A stretch of 9,106 nucleotides of DNA from an uncultured Bacteroides sp. (GTDB taxonomy: Bacteria > Bacteroidota > Bacteroidia > Bacteroidales > UBA11471), in the NCBI GenBank assembly GCA_905210875.1, contig CAJLYN010000081.1, positions 1-9,106 on the forward strand. Direction: 5' to 3'. The notes below the pieces were generated by a model. It searched no databases, was not told where the DNA came from, and worked only from the letters and a program-made list of their open reading frames with translations. Below are positions 1 to 6,509 of the stretch, piece by piece. Positions within the stretch are counted from its first letter, which is position 1. Each line of letters opens with the position of its first letter. The position numbers and the translations under genes are program-made.

Positions 1-98
1 ACAAAGAAGTCGAAAGATTTCTTGCGATAGGGATTTTCGGCCAGCGAAGTAGCTGTACACACGCAGGCAAGGACAAAAAGAGTGAAGATTTTTTTCAT
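1..98 (-). CDS. N-terminus of an exported protein (partial)
   Basis: The minus strand has an ATG at 98-96 followed by 32 uninterrupted codons that run off the left edge of the window. The first 20 residues form a typical signal peptide: a short basic start (MKK), a hydrophobic core (IFTLFVLACVC), and a likely signal peptidase I site after Ser-Leu-Ala, before Glu-Asn-Pro. Cys12 sits in a poor lipobox (VLAC) with a very short hydrophobic region before it, so lipoprotein processing is less likely. The mature part seen (ENPYRKKSFDFF) is too short to assign a family. A Bacteroidetes -7 element lies about 95 bases upstream on the same strand, which supports this being a real transcribed gene. The role is unknown beyond export to the envelope or outside. 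Confidence 0.6.
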   Translation of the reverse strand, partial: MKKIFTLFVLACVCTATSLAENPYRKKSFDFF

Positions 99-501
99 TA
101 CAAGGCATTTTTTGAGATGGTAGATGGGACTATGCCGGCCTCTTGTTGTTTCAATGAGGGATTATGTTCGCCATTGACCGTCAATTTGGGGGCAAAGATA
201 CGACTTTTATATGGGATTTTTCGAGCGATATGTCTCTTTCCTTGTGCAAAAAGAGGTTTATTCTGTTCTGTTACTCTTTTTAAAAGAGGAGCTTATTACT
301 GAGATAGACAATGTGTTTAATGGCAAATAGGACCTATATTATGTAATACAAATTAATTGTATATTCATAAGAAAAACAAAACTTCTCATCGTACAAGAAG
401 GATTTCTTCAAATTAAATTCGTAATATTGTATCTGCATGATAGATGCCGCCAGTTGTTATTTCTTGATGAGGCCTCATAAAATCTCTGCTTCTGTAATAC
501 A
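99..501. other. Intergenic region, AT-rich, no gene recognised
   Basis: This stretch separates two divergent genes. It holds the minus-strand -7 element at 193-200 and a strongly AT-rich part from about 300 to 430. The short open frame at 117-302 has no recognisable protein features and covers the leader of the minus-strand gene, so I do not call it. A promoter for the AraC gene should lie near the right end. The best candidate is TAATATTG at 422-429, one mismatch from TAnnTTTG and without a -33 box, so it is not called as a separate site. No tRNA, riboswitch or terminator was recognised. Confidence 0.5.
193..200 (-). promoter_or_regulatory. Bacteroidetes -7 promoter element for the left-edge gene
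   Basis: Read on the minus strand this is TATCTTTG, an exact match to the Bacteroidetes sigma-ABfr -7 consensus TAnnTTTG. No good TTTG -33 box is visible at 19-21 bases upstream. Transcription from here would give a leader of roughly 85-90 bases before the ATG at 98. Confidence 0.5.
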
Positions 502-1386
502 ATGAAACAAATACCTCTATATAAATTTTATAAACGAAAATATGGACAAGAACTGTTGATTGATGTGCTTGATCTTGATTATATCAAGACCGGCATACGT
601 CTCCATCCTGTGCATAGAGAAACATTTTACTGCATTATTTTCATCACAGATGGCAGGGAGGAAGTTTCTGTCAATGAACATTATCGCAAGGTAGGTCCGG
701 GGGAAGTAATCTGCTCCCGTCCCGGTGAGATATGGAAATGGAATCCTGAACCACAGCTTGAAGGAATTGTTTTGATATTTGAAGAGCAATTTCTCTTGTC
801 CTTTTTCAAGGACCCTTTGTTCCTTGACCGTTTTTCCTATCTTCGTGCCGATAGATTCTCGCCTTTTCTTCTGTTGGATAAAGAATTACAAGAGCGTTTG
901 TACCATCTGCTTCTATTGATGAAAGACGAGATCGACTGTCGTACGGAGAAGGATCAGCACATTCTTCGTGCCATGCTGTATGAAACGTTGATGCTGCTTA
1001 ACAGGGCTGATTCCCCAAATGCAGACGACGAACAGTCCATGAATGAGGTCTCTGTCAGCCGTTATGTCGATAAATTTACCTCGTTGGCGGCTGCAGAATA
1101 TGGGGTGCATCATGATGTAGAGTACTATGCAGACAGACTGTGTATCACCCCAAATTACCTAAATAAAGTTGTCCGACAAGCTTTAGGAACTACCGCCAAA
1201 CTCTACATACATAATATGTTGTATGAGGAGGCTAAGCGCAGGCTCGTTTATACGTCGGCGACAATTTATGAAATAGCCGAAGACCTTCATTTTGACACTG
1301 CATCTTATTTTATACGTTTTTTCCGAAAGCATGCAGGTATTACCCCTTTGCAATATCGAGAAAACAACAAGTGTCCGCAAAAGTGA
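502..1386 (+). CDS. AraC-family transcriptional regulator
   Basis: This is a 294-residue protein of usual AraC/XylS length. Residues about 20-100 look like the cupin-type sensor half: beta-rich, with a GREEVSVNEHYRKVGPGEVICSRPGEIWKW stretch split across residues 51-80 that resembles the AraC_binding fold. Residues about 186-288 are the DNA-binding half with two helix-turn-helices. The first is DVEYYADRLCITPNYLNKVV (205-224). The second is in the TIYEIAEDLHFDTASYFIRFF region (254-274), followed by the family's closing motif, HAGITPLQYR (277-286). It lies 81 bases upstream of the radical SAM gene on the same strand, with a promoter element between them, so it is the obvious candidate regulator of the operon that follows. 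Its ligand cannot be read from the sequence. The start at 502 gives a full cupin domain; no Shine-Dalgarno is visible, as is normal in this phylum. Confidence 0.9.
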   Translation: MKQIPLYKFYKRKYGQELLIDVLDLDYIKTGIRLHPVHRETFYCIIFITDGREEVSVNEHYRKVGPGEVICSRPGEIWKWNPEPQLEGIVLIFEEQFLLSFFKDPLFLDRFSYLRADRFSPFLLLDKELQERLYHLLLLMKDEIDCRTEKDQHILRAMLYETLMLLNRADSPNADDEQSMNEVSVSRYVDKFTSLAAAEYGVHHDVEYYADRLCITPNYLNKVVRQALGTTAKLYIHNMLYEEAKRRLVYTSATIYEIAEDLHFDTASYFIRFFRKHAGITPLQYRENNKCPQK

Positions 1387-1431
1387 CATTTCCTCCTTTA
1401 TTTGTCCGATGTTCTCTTGTCTTAAACCCGA

Positions 1432-1439
1432 TACCTTTG
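1432..1439 (+). promoter_or_regulatory. -7 promoter element ahead of the operon
   Basis: TACCTTTG matches the Bacteroidetes -7 consensus TAnnTTTG exactly and lies 28 bases before the radical SAM start codon. The -33 box is weak: a TTTG at 1401-1404 has a 27-base spacer, longer than the usual 19-21. A poor -33 box is what one expects of a promoter that needs an activator, and an AraC-type gene lies immediately upstream. That link is inference. Confidence 0.5.
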
Positions 1440-1467
1440 CGCTAGAAAATCTCAAAGGTACAAAGTC

Positions 1468-2307
1468 ATGGTTATCGCAGAGAAACAGACTAAAGATTTA
1501 CTTACAGCGTCAAGGATCGGGCGTTATGCCATCAATCCCTATGTAGGTTGCCCTCATGCGTGCAAGTACTGCTACGCATCGTTTATGAAACGCTTTACCA
1601 ATCATCCTGAACCATGGGGCGAGTTCTTGGATGTCAAACGATGCGACAAGAAGATAGACCTTCGCAAGATCGACGGGAAGAATGTGTTCATAAGTACGGC
1701 CACGGATTGTTACAATCCCTATGAGGCCAAATACAGAATCACCCGTTCCATTCTCGAACAATTGGTAGACAGCAATTGCTATCTGCAAATCTCCACCAAG
1801 AACAAACTCATTCTCCGAGACCTCGATCTGCTGAAACAGATGAAACACATCAGTGTAGCCATGTCGGTCAATACATTGGATGAGAAATTTCGCCATGACA
1901 TGGACAAGGGTAGTACCATAGCTGAAAGACTAGATACGCTCCGCACCTTTCATGACAATGGAATATACACCATTCTTTTCATGTCGCCTATTTTTATCTA
2001 TATTACCGACTGGAAGGCCATCATCACTCAGACCCGAGATTTTATCAGTGAATATTGGTTTGAAGACCTTAATCTGCGCAGTAGCTACAAACCCGTTATC
2101 ATGCAGTATGTTCAGGAGCATTATCCACAATATTACGACTCGTACCGGCGGATTTATAATGAAGGAAATCGGCTGGAATTGTTGGATATGGATAAGGAAA
2201 TATGTGCATGGTGTGACATGGAACACATCAATTACAGTGCTTACTTCCACCATGAAACCGTGATAAAAACAGAAGTGAACAAGATATTAGGTAAAAACAA
2301 TAAATAA
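1468..2307 (+). CDS. SPL-family radical SAM protein
   Basis: This 279-residue protein carries the radical SAM cluster motif CX3CX2C at Cys28, Cys32 and Cys35 (GCPHACKYCYA), which binds the [4Fe-4S] cluster that cleaves S-adenosylmethionine. The spacing, the preceding NPYVGC, and the TATDCYNPYE motif at 77-86 are those of the spore-photoproduct-lyase-like / Rv2578c-type radical SAM group. Residues 105-135 (YLQISTKNKLILRDLDLL and following) continue the barrel. A C-terminal CAWC pair (Cys246, Cys249) could bind a second metal or cluster. Many members of this group have no known reaction and the fold alone does not show a DNA-repair role. It begins an apparent operon: the next gene starts 12 bases after its stop. 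The ATG at 1468 fits the -7 element at 1432-1439. The substrate is unknown; a link to the adenylation enzyme downstream is inferred only from position. Confidence 0.85.
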   Translation: MVIAEKQTKDLLTASRIGRYAINPYVGCPHACKYCYASFMKRFTNHPEPWGEFLDVKRCDKKIDLRKIDGKNVFISTATDCYNPYEAKYRITRSILEQLVDSNCYLQISTKNKLILRDLDLLKQMKHISVAMSVNTLDEKFRHDMDKGSTIAERLDTLRTFHDNGIYTILFMSPIFIYITDWKAIITQTRDFISEYWFEDLNLRSSYKPVIMQYVQEHYPQYYDSYRRIYNEGNRLELLDMDKEICAWCDMEHINYSAYFHHETVIKTEVNKILGKNNK

Positions 2308-2510
2308 TAAGGAAAGAATATGGAACAGAATGGTAAGAATCTACCTGCGTGGTACAAGAATGAAGAAGAACGGCAGTTGGCCGAATACGTTATCTCATTG
2401 GAAAGAGCAGCCTTGGACAAGTGGTTCAACGGAGATACGTCGGGATATGAGCAGTTGTGGTCAAAACGTAGCTTCACCTATTTCGACAGCGTGTCGGACA
2501 AGAGACTGTA

Positions 2511-2570
2511 AATTAAAGTGTGTCAAGTAAAGGAAGCAAAAATTATTAACTTTACAGACACACTTTAATT
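2511..2570. repeat. Inverted repeat / hairpin in the IS leader
   Basis: AATTAAAGTGTGTC at 2511-2524 is the exact reverse complement of GACACACTTTAATT at 2557-2570, and an inner pair GTAAAG (2527-2532) / CTTTAC (2550-2555) extends the stem past a small bulge. The loop is 17 bases, 2533-2549. The outer left arm coincides with the probable IS end, and the right arm finishes directly before the transposase ATG at 2571. The left arm may be the terminal inverted repeat and the right arm a second, subterminal copy. As RNA, the structure would bury the transposase start region in transcripts that read in from the host operon. Confidence 0.75.
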
Positions 2571-3296
2571 ATGAGTAATTCATTTGATTATGAACAGTTC
2601 AAGGCGAATGCCATTGAACAATTGAAGGCCGGGGTTCCTCTTTCCGGCAAGGATGGAGTATTAGCACCTCTGTTGGAGAATCTGCTTAACAGCGCCCTTG
2701 AAGGAGAGATGGACAGCCATCTGGAAAACGGTGAGCGCGAGTGGGGCAACCGCCGGAACGGCCACATGAGCAAGCAGGTGCAGACTTCGATGGGAGAAGT
2801 GACAATAAACACACCGCGCGACCGGGACGGCACTTTCGATCCGCAGGTTGTGCGCAAACGCGAGAAAATCCTCGCGGACTCCCTTGCGGACAGAATCATA
2901 GGCCTGTACGCCATCGGCAACAGCACGAGAGAGATAAGCGACATCCTGGAGGAGCAGTTCGGCAACCGCATATCGGCCGAGACCATCAGCAGCATCACGG
3001 ACCGCGTCATTCCTGAGATACAGAGCTGGAAAAACCGGCCTCTGGACCGGGTGTATCCCCTTGTATGGCTTGACGCGGTTCATTACAAGGTAATGGACGA
3101 GAAGAACAGGCCTGTGACCAGGGCCATATACAATGTGCTGGCCCTCAATTCAGAAGGCAGGAAGGAACTTTTGGGCATGTACATATCCAAGAGCGAGGGG
3201 GCCAACTTCTGGCTCGGCGTCCTTACGGATCTCCAGAACAGAGGAGTCCAGGATATCCTCATCGCCTGTGTTGACGGGCTCAAGGGATTTCCAGAG
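2511..3296 (+). mobile_element. IS256-family insertion sequence, right end deleted
   Basis: The element interrupts the NTF2-like gene. The left boundary is placed at about 2511, where host coding sequence ends and a 14-base sequence begins that recurs inverted at 2557-2570. The right boundary is placed at about 3296, where the transposase reading (ending GFPE) passes abruptly into the host 3' piece (SYDFRVP). No matching terminal inverted repeat is present there, and no 8-9 base target duplication can be found because the right end is gone. About 790 bases remain of an element that would normally be about 1.3-1.4 kb. Its base composition is visibly more GC-rich than the flanking host gene. 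The boundaries are good to within a few bases only. Confidence 0.8.
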
Positions 3297-3302
3297 TTAT
3301 GA
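2571..3302 (+). pseudogene. IS256-family (mutator-type) transposase, truncated
   Basis: The frame encodes 243 residues, whereas IS256-family transposases are usually about 390-410. The N-terminal part shows family hallmarks: LLENLLNSALEGEMDSHL (34-51), RRNGHMSKQVQTSMGEV (61-77), TPRDRDGTFDPQVV (81-94), and the DNA-binding region SLADRIIGLYAIGNSTREIS (104-123). The catalytic core starts with VWLDAVHYKV, where Asp168 is the first DDE residue. Asp235 in CVDGLKGFPE is the second. The frame then leaves transposase sequence at residue 242 and ends at a chance TGA (3300-3302). The third catalytic residue, a Glu expected about 110 residues later, is missing, so the protein should be inactive. The start at 2571 directly follows the right arm of the inverted repeat. 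It is called a pseudogene because of the deletion, not because of internal stops. Confidence 0.9.
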
Positions 3303-3524
3303 TTTCCGTGTGCCTCGTGTCCAGATAGGAAAGGATATGGCCGTGTTGACCTACCAACTCTTTGCCGACACTATTCTGATAAACATGGCATATAATTGCA
3401 TCGAGGTATATCGGAAAGAGGATAATGGCGAGTGGCATGTAATACATTCCACATGGTCATTTATCCGTCCCATGGATTATGATTTCAATAAAGCGAAAAC
3501 GGTCGTTTAACCTATTTGCCTTTT

Positions 3525-4994
3525 ATGGAAACTGTTTATGATTATCTCAGAAAACAGGTAGAAGAACAGCCAGATGCTACGGCCGTCTTTGATGACCGCC
3601 GTAAACTCTCATTTCGCGAACTGGATGCGATGGCTGACACTATTGCCTCCATGTTCCCTGTACGCCCGGGAGCAGTTGGTATAGTGATGAATCACAGCGT
3701 AGAGATGATTGCCTCTCTGTTTGCCGTCTTGAAAGCTGGCGCGGCCTATGTGCCGGTAGAACCGTCATTCCCGCAGGAACGCATCCGTTTTATTATGGAT
3801 GAGTGCAAGGTGACTTTTATCTTGACTGAACATGAATATGCCCGGAAACTGGGTACGGCACATCCATTGCTGTTCATCGAGCATGGGTTACCGATAGATA
3901 CCTCCGCTTCTTTCTCTGCCTCCGTCAGTCCTGAAGACTTGGCATACATTCTTTACACTTCGGGTTCTACGGGTGCCCCGAAAGGTGTGATGGTAGAAAA
4001 TCGCAACGTTTGCCACTACGTGCGGGCATTCCGCAATGAGTTTCATCCTACATCCGGTGACATCATGCTGCAAAACTCTGTATGTACGTTCGATATCTTT
4101 GTTGAAGAAGTTTTTGCCTCTCTCCTGTCTGGCGCGGCTTTGGCTATTCCTCCTGCCGATGTGAAAGATGACGTTCACCGCCTGATGCACTTTGTCGATA
4201 AACATCATGTAACTATTATTAGTGGCTTCCCATACTTGCTGTTGGATATGAATAAAATGGAGCATATCCCGTCCTCCCTGCGGCTGCTTATCAGTGGCGG
4301 TGATGTATTGCGTGCGAATTATGTGGACCATTTGCTTCCACAAGCCGATGTGTACAACACCTATGGACCGTCAGAAACGACCGTTTGTGCATCTTATTTT
4401 CGCTGCAATTCTTCGCTGCCCATGCCCGATGGCACTTATCCAATCGGAAAGGCGGTGAAAGGCGTACTGATAGAAATATGTGATGAGCAGATGCAGCCTT
4501 TGCCTATGGGAAAGCCTGGAGAGATTTGTATTTTAGGCGACGGCGTTTCACGTGGCTATGTAAATCGACGGGAGCATGGGGCTTTTGTTACATTGGATGA
4601 TGGGCGACGTATGTATCGTAGCGGTGATATAGGCATCATGCAACCCGATGGAAACCTGCTTTTCCTGTACAGAAAAGATACACAAGTGATGATTATGGGC
4701 AGGAGGGTTGAGCCGGCGGAAGTGCAGAACATCCTTTGTGAATGTCCAGAGGTAGAAAAAGGCGAGGTCTGTGCTTGTGTGGACGAACAGCATCTATCGT
4801 ATCTGATAGCCTATATCGTACCGAAGGACAAGCAGACATTCAAAGTATCCTCCGTACGGAAAACAATGGAAAAATTTTTGCCATCTTATATGATTCCGGA
4901 GTTTTTTGTCCGGATGGACGCCATGCCTGTTACCCCTAATGGAAAAGTGAATCACATGGCCTTGCCCGTTGTTCTTAAAACCGGTGATTTATGA
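3525..4994 (+). CDS. Stand-alone amino-acid adenylation enzyme (NRPS A-domain type)
   Basis: This 489-residue protein is an ANL-superfamily adenylation enzyme: it activates a carboxylic acid, most likely an amino acid, with ATP to give an acyl-adenylate. Core motifs in order are A2 (LKAGAAYVPVEPSFP, 69-83), A3 P-loop (YILYTSGSTGAPKGVMV, 141-157), A4 (FDIFVEEVF, 189-197), A5 (NTYGPSETTVC, 278-288), A7 (YRSGDIG, 364-370), A8 (YRKDTQVMIMGRRVEPAEVQ, 382-401) and A10 (PNGKVNHMAL, with catalytic Lys474). Asp190 in A4 is the residue that holds the alpha-amino group in amino-acid-activating domains. The protein ends soon after A10, so no carrier or condensation domain is attached, as in DltA-like stand-alone enzymes. 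An in-frame TTG lies at 3516, but the ATG at 3525 gives the normal A-domain start. Its stop overlaps the GNAT start by four bases (ATGA). It is probably cytoplasmic. The partner that accepts the activated acid is not in the window. Confidence 0.9.
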   Translation: METVYDYLRKQVEEQPDATAVFDDRRKLSFRELDAMADTIASMFPVRPGAVGIVMNHSVEMIASLFAVLKAGAAYVPVEPSFPQERIRFIMDECKVTFILTEHEYARKLGTAHPLLFIEHGLPIDTSASFSASVSPEDLAYILYTSGSTGAPKGVMVENRNVCHYVRAFRNEFHPTSGDIMLQNSVCTFDIFVEEVFASLLSGAALAIPPADVKDDVHRLMHFVDKHHVTIISGFPYLLLDMNKMEHIPSSLRLLISGGDVLRANYVDHLLPQADVYNTYGPSETTVCASYFRCNSSLPMPDGTYPIGKAVKGVLIEICDEQMQPLPMGKPGEICILGDGVSRGYVNRREHGAFVTLDDGRRMYRSGDIGIMQPDGNLLFLYRKDTQVMIMGRRVEPAEVQNILCECPEVEKGEVCACVDEQHLSYLIAYIVPKDKQTFKVSSVRKTMEKFLPSYMIPEFFVRMDAMPVTPNGKVNHMALPVVLKTGDL

Positions 4995-5458
4995 ATGGAA
5001 TAGTTATCCGACAGGTCTCTGTAAGTGAACTGGATAAGTTGATGGCATGGCGCATGGAGGTTTTAGACGAGGTATTTGCTATTCCGCGTGGGACAGACAC
5101 CTTGGCATTGGAACAAGCCAATCGAGAGTACTATCTGCAAACACTGCCTACTGGAGAGCATATGGCTTGCTTTGTCGAGATAGACGGAGAAACGGTAGGT
5201 TGCGGCGGAATCTGTTTTCAACGCGAAATGCCCTCGCCCGACAATCCAGGCGGGCAGTGTGCCTACCTTATGAATATCTATATTCGTCCCGCATACCGCA
5301 GGCAGCACATCGGTACAATTCTTGTCTCGTGGCTTATAGATCAGGCACGCAGACCGGGTATCGGGAAGATTTATTTGGAAACATCCGACATGGGGCGAGA
5401 CATGTACCGTCACCTCCATTTCGAGGAAATGAAAGATATGCTAAAATTACATGTATGA
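4991..5458 (+). CDS. GNAT-family N-acetyltransferase
   Basis: This 155-residue protein is a GNAT acetyltransferase of normal size. Its acetyl-CoA-binding motif A is in MNIYIRPAYRRQHIGTILVS (94-113): a beta-strand, then the pyrophosphate-binding loop (R103-R-Q-H-I-G-T) and helix. It is preceded by the strands FVEIDGETVGCGGICF (61-76). It would move an acetyl group from acetyl-CoA to an amine on a small molecule or protein. Its ATG overlaps the stop of the adenylation gene (ATGA at 4991-4994), and its own stop overlaps the start of the peptidase gene (ATGA at 5455-5458), so the three are almost certainly translated together. By analogy, the C-terminal half of MccE is a GNAT that acetylates the aminoacyl group of processed microcin C; that comparison rests on gene context rather than on shown sequence closeness. 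Confidence 0.88.
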   Translation: MNGIVIRQVSVSELDKLMAWRMEVLDEVFAIPRGTDTLALEQANREYYLQTLPTGEHMACFVEIDGETVGCGGICFQREMPSPDNPGGQCAYLMNIYIRPAYRRQHIGTILVSWLIDQARRPGIGKIYLETSDMGRDMYRHLHFEEMKDMLKLHV

Positions 5459-6498
5459 CCATACCCTTTATAAAGCCCAAACGCATGCAGCGGGGCGACA
5501 AGGTTGCCATTGTGAGTCTCTCCAGTGGAATGTTGGGAGAGAAGCGTTACGTGCATAAATATGACCTTGGCAAGTCTCGCTTGGAACAACTGTTCGGATT
5601 GGAGGTAGTGGCTATGCCACATACGCTGAAAGGGATGAAGTATATCTATGAGCACCCCGAGAAGCGGGCCGAGGACTGGATGCAGGCGTGTGAGGACAGT
5701 TCTATAAAAGCCATTATCACCTCCATCGGAGGAGACGACGGCATCCGCCTATTGCCTTATGTGGATTTTGAGGTGTTGCGCCGTAATCCGAAAGTATTTC
5801 TCGGCTATTCCGATACTACTGCCCATCACTTGATGATGTGCTGTGCCGGAGTTGTTCCCTTTTACGGTCCAGCTTTTATGTCGGATTTTGCTGCGTATGG
5901 TTCGATGCCAGATTACACGGTTCGCGCTGTGCGTGAATTGCTTTTTGAGGGAAAGGCCGAATGGCTGATTGAGAAATGTCCCTATTGGGAAAAAGGTAGC
6001 ATTGCGTGGAACAAGAAAAATATGTGCAGGCAAGAAGAACGACTGCCCGACCCAATTGGCTACGAAATATTGCAGGGTGAAGGCACGGTACGAGGCCGGC
6101 TGATGGGGGGATGCATCGATGCTTTTCCCATGTATTGTGGGTCGAAGGCTTGGCCAAGTGCCGAAGTATGGGAAGAGAGCATAATCTTTCTGGAAACGAG
6201 TATGGACTGTCCGTCGCCTGCCTATTTGTCGTATTATCTGCGTGGGTTGGGTGCACAAGGTATCTTGGAAACGATTCAGGGTATGATTGTCGGCAAACCG
6301 TGCCGTAACCGTTATTACGAGGAATATAAGACCGTGTTTTTGAAAATCCTGAAAGAATTCGGACGGGAAGATATGCCGGTGCTGTACAACGTCAATTTCG
6401 GACACTGTCCACCCATCGGAATTATTCCTTATGGCATACAATGTGAATTAGATGCAACTGCCCGTACTATCAAGTTGTGCGAAAGTTGCGTTTTATAA
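5455..6498 (+). CDS. S66-family serine peptidase, MccF / LD-carboxypeptidase type
   Basis: This 347-residue protein belongs to peptidase family S66. The nucleophile Ser119 is in FLGYSDTTAHH (115-125), Glu247 in IIFLETSMDCPSP (243-255), and His317 in NVNFGHCPPIGI (312-323). These form the family Ser-Glu-His triad, spaced much like MccF (Ser118, Glu243, His311 as I recall). ITSIGGDDGIRLLPYVDF (88-105) is the conserved strand-loop before the nucleophile. LdcA-type enzymes, which trim murein tetrapeptide, are about 300 residues; this length, and a Trp-rich loop (CPYWEKGSIAWNKKN, 175-189), fit the MccF branch, in which aromatic residues of that loop stack on the adenine of aminoacyl-adenylates. 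The start is the ATG at 5455, overlapping the GNAT stop. A much longer in-frame reading upstream only overlays the GNAT gene. No signal peptide is present, so it acts in the cytoplasm. Adjacency to an adenylate-making enzyme supports a detoxification or processing role over murein recycling. Confidence 0.85.
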   Translation: MTIPFIKPKRMQRGDKVAIVSLSSGMLGEKRYVHKYDLGKSRLEQLFGLEVVAMPHTLKGMKYIYEHPEKRAEDWMQACEDSSIKAIITSIGGDDGIRLLPYVDFEVLRRNPKVFLGYSDTTAHHLMMCCAGVVPFYGPAFMSDFAAYGSMPDYTVRAVRELLFEGKAEWLIEKCPYWEKGSIAWNKKNMCRQEERLPDPIGYEILQGEGTVRGRLMGGCIDAFPMYCGSKAWPSAEVWEESIIFLETSMDCPSPAYLSYYLRGLGAQGILETIQGMIVGKPCRNRYYEEYKTVFLKILKEFGREDMPVLYNVNFGHCPPIGIIPYGIQCELDATARTIKLCESCVL

Positions 6499-6509
6499 AA
6501 AGAAAAATC

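Larger units (their letters stand above)
2320..3510 (+). pseudogene. NTF2/SnoaL-like protein gene broken by an IS256-family remnant
   Basis: The gene survives as two pieces in the same reading phase. The 5' piece (2320-2508) starts with ATG and encodes about 63 residues, including the helical EERQLAEYVISLERAALDKW and the SGYEQLWSKRSFTYFDSV stretch typical of the NTF2-like / SnoaL / DUF4440 fold. It stops at a TAA (2509-2511) at the edge of the insertion. The 3' piece (about 3297-3510) encodes YDFRVPRVQIGKDMAVLTYQL, CIEVYRKEDNGEWHVIHSTW and a DFNKAKTVV tail ending in TAA, which are the strands of the same fold. The pieces add up to about 135 residues, somewhat short for a whole protein, so a short stretch of the host gene was probably lost with the right end of the IS. 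The fold is a small-molecule-binding or isomerase/hydrolase-like cone; the exact role is unknown. The gene lies 12 bases after the radical SAM gene and 14 bases before the adenylation gene, so it was once part of the operon. Confidence 0.8.

Noticed and set aside
274..288. Palindrome CTCTTTT-T-AAAAGAG as a possible terminator or operator
   Set aside because: The loop is only one base, there is no GC stem, and such AT-rich symmetry is common by chance here.
346..362. ATACAA-5-TTGTAT inverted repeat as an operator for the AraC regulator
   Set aside because: Six-base arms in very AT-rich DNA are weak evidence, and AraC proteins usually bind direct repeats.
3133..3296. Apparent 125-residue protein spanning the IS and the downstream host piece
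   Set aside because: The first part is a shadow of the transposase; only the part from about 3297 is real, as the 3' half of the NTF2-like gene.
5047..5454. In-frame upward extension of the S66 peptidase frame, giving a 483-residue reading
   Set aside because: It overlies the GNAT gene in another frame, has no peptidase-like sequence before 5455, and the ATG at 5455 forms a normal ATGA overlap.
3525..6498. A true microcin C (mcc) cluster
   Set aside because: There is no ThiF/MccB-like adenylating enzyme, no MccC exporter and no recognisable precursor peptide; only functional parallels to MccE and MccF remain.
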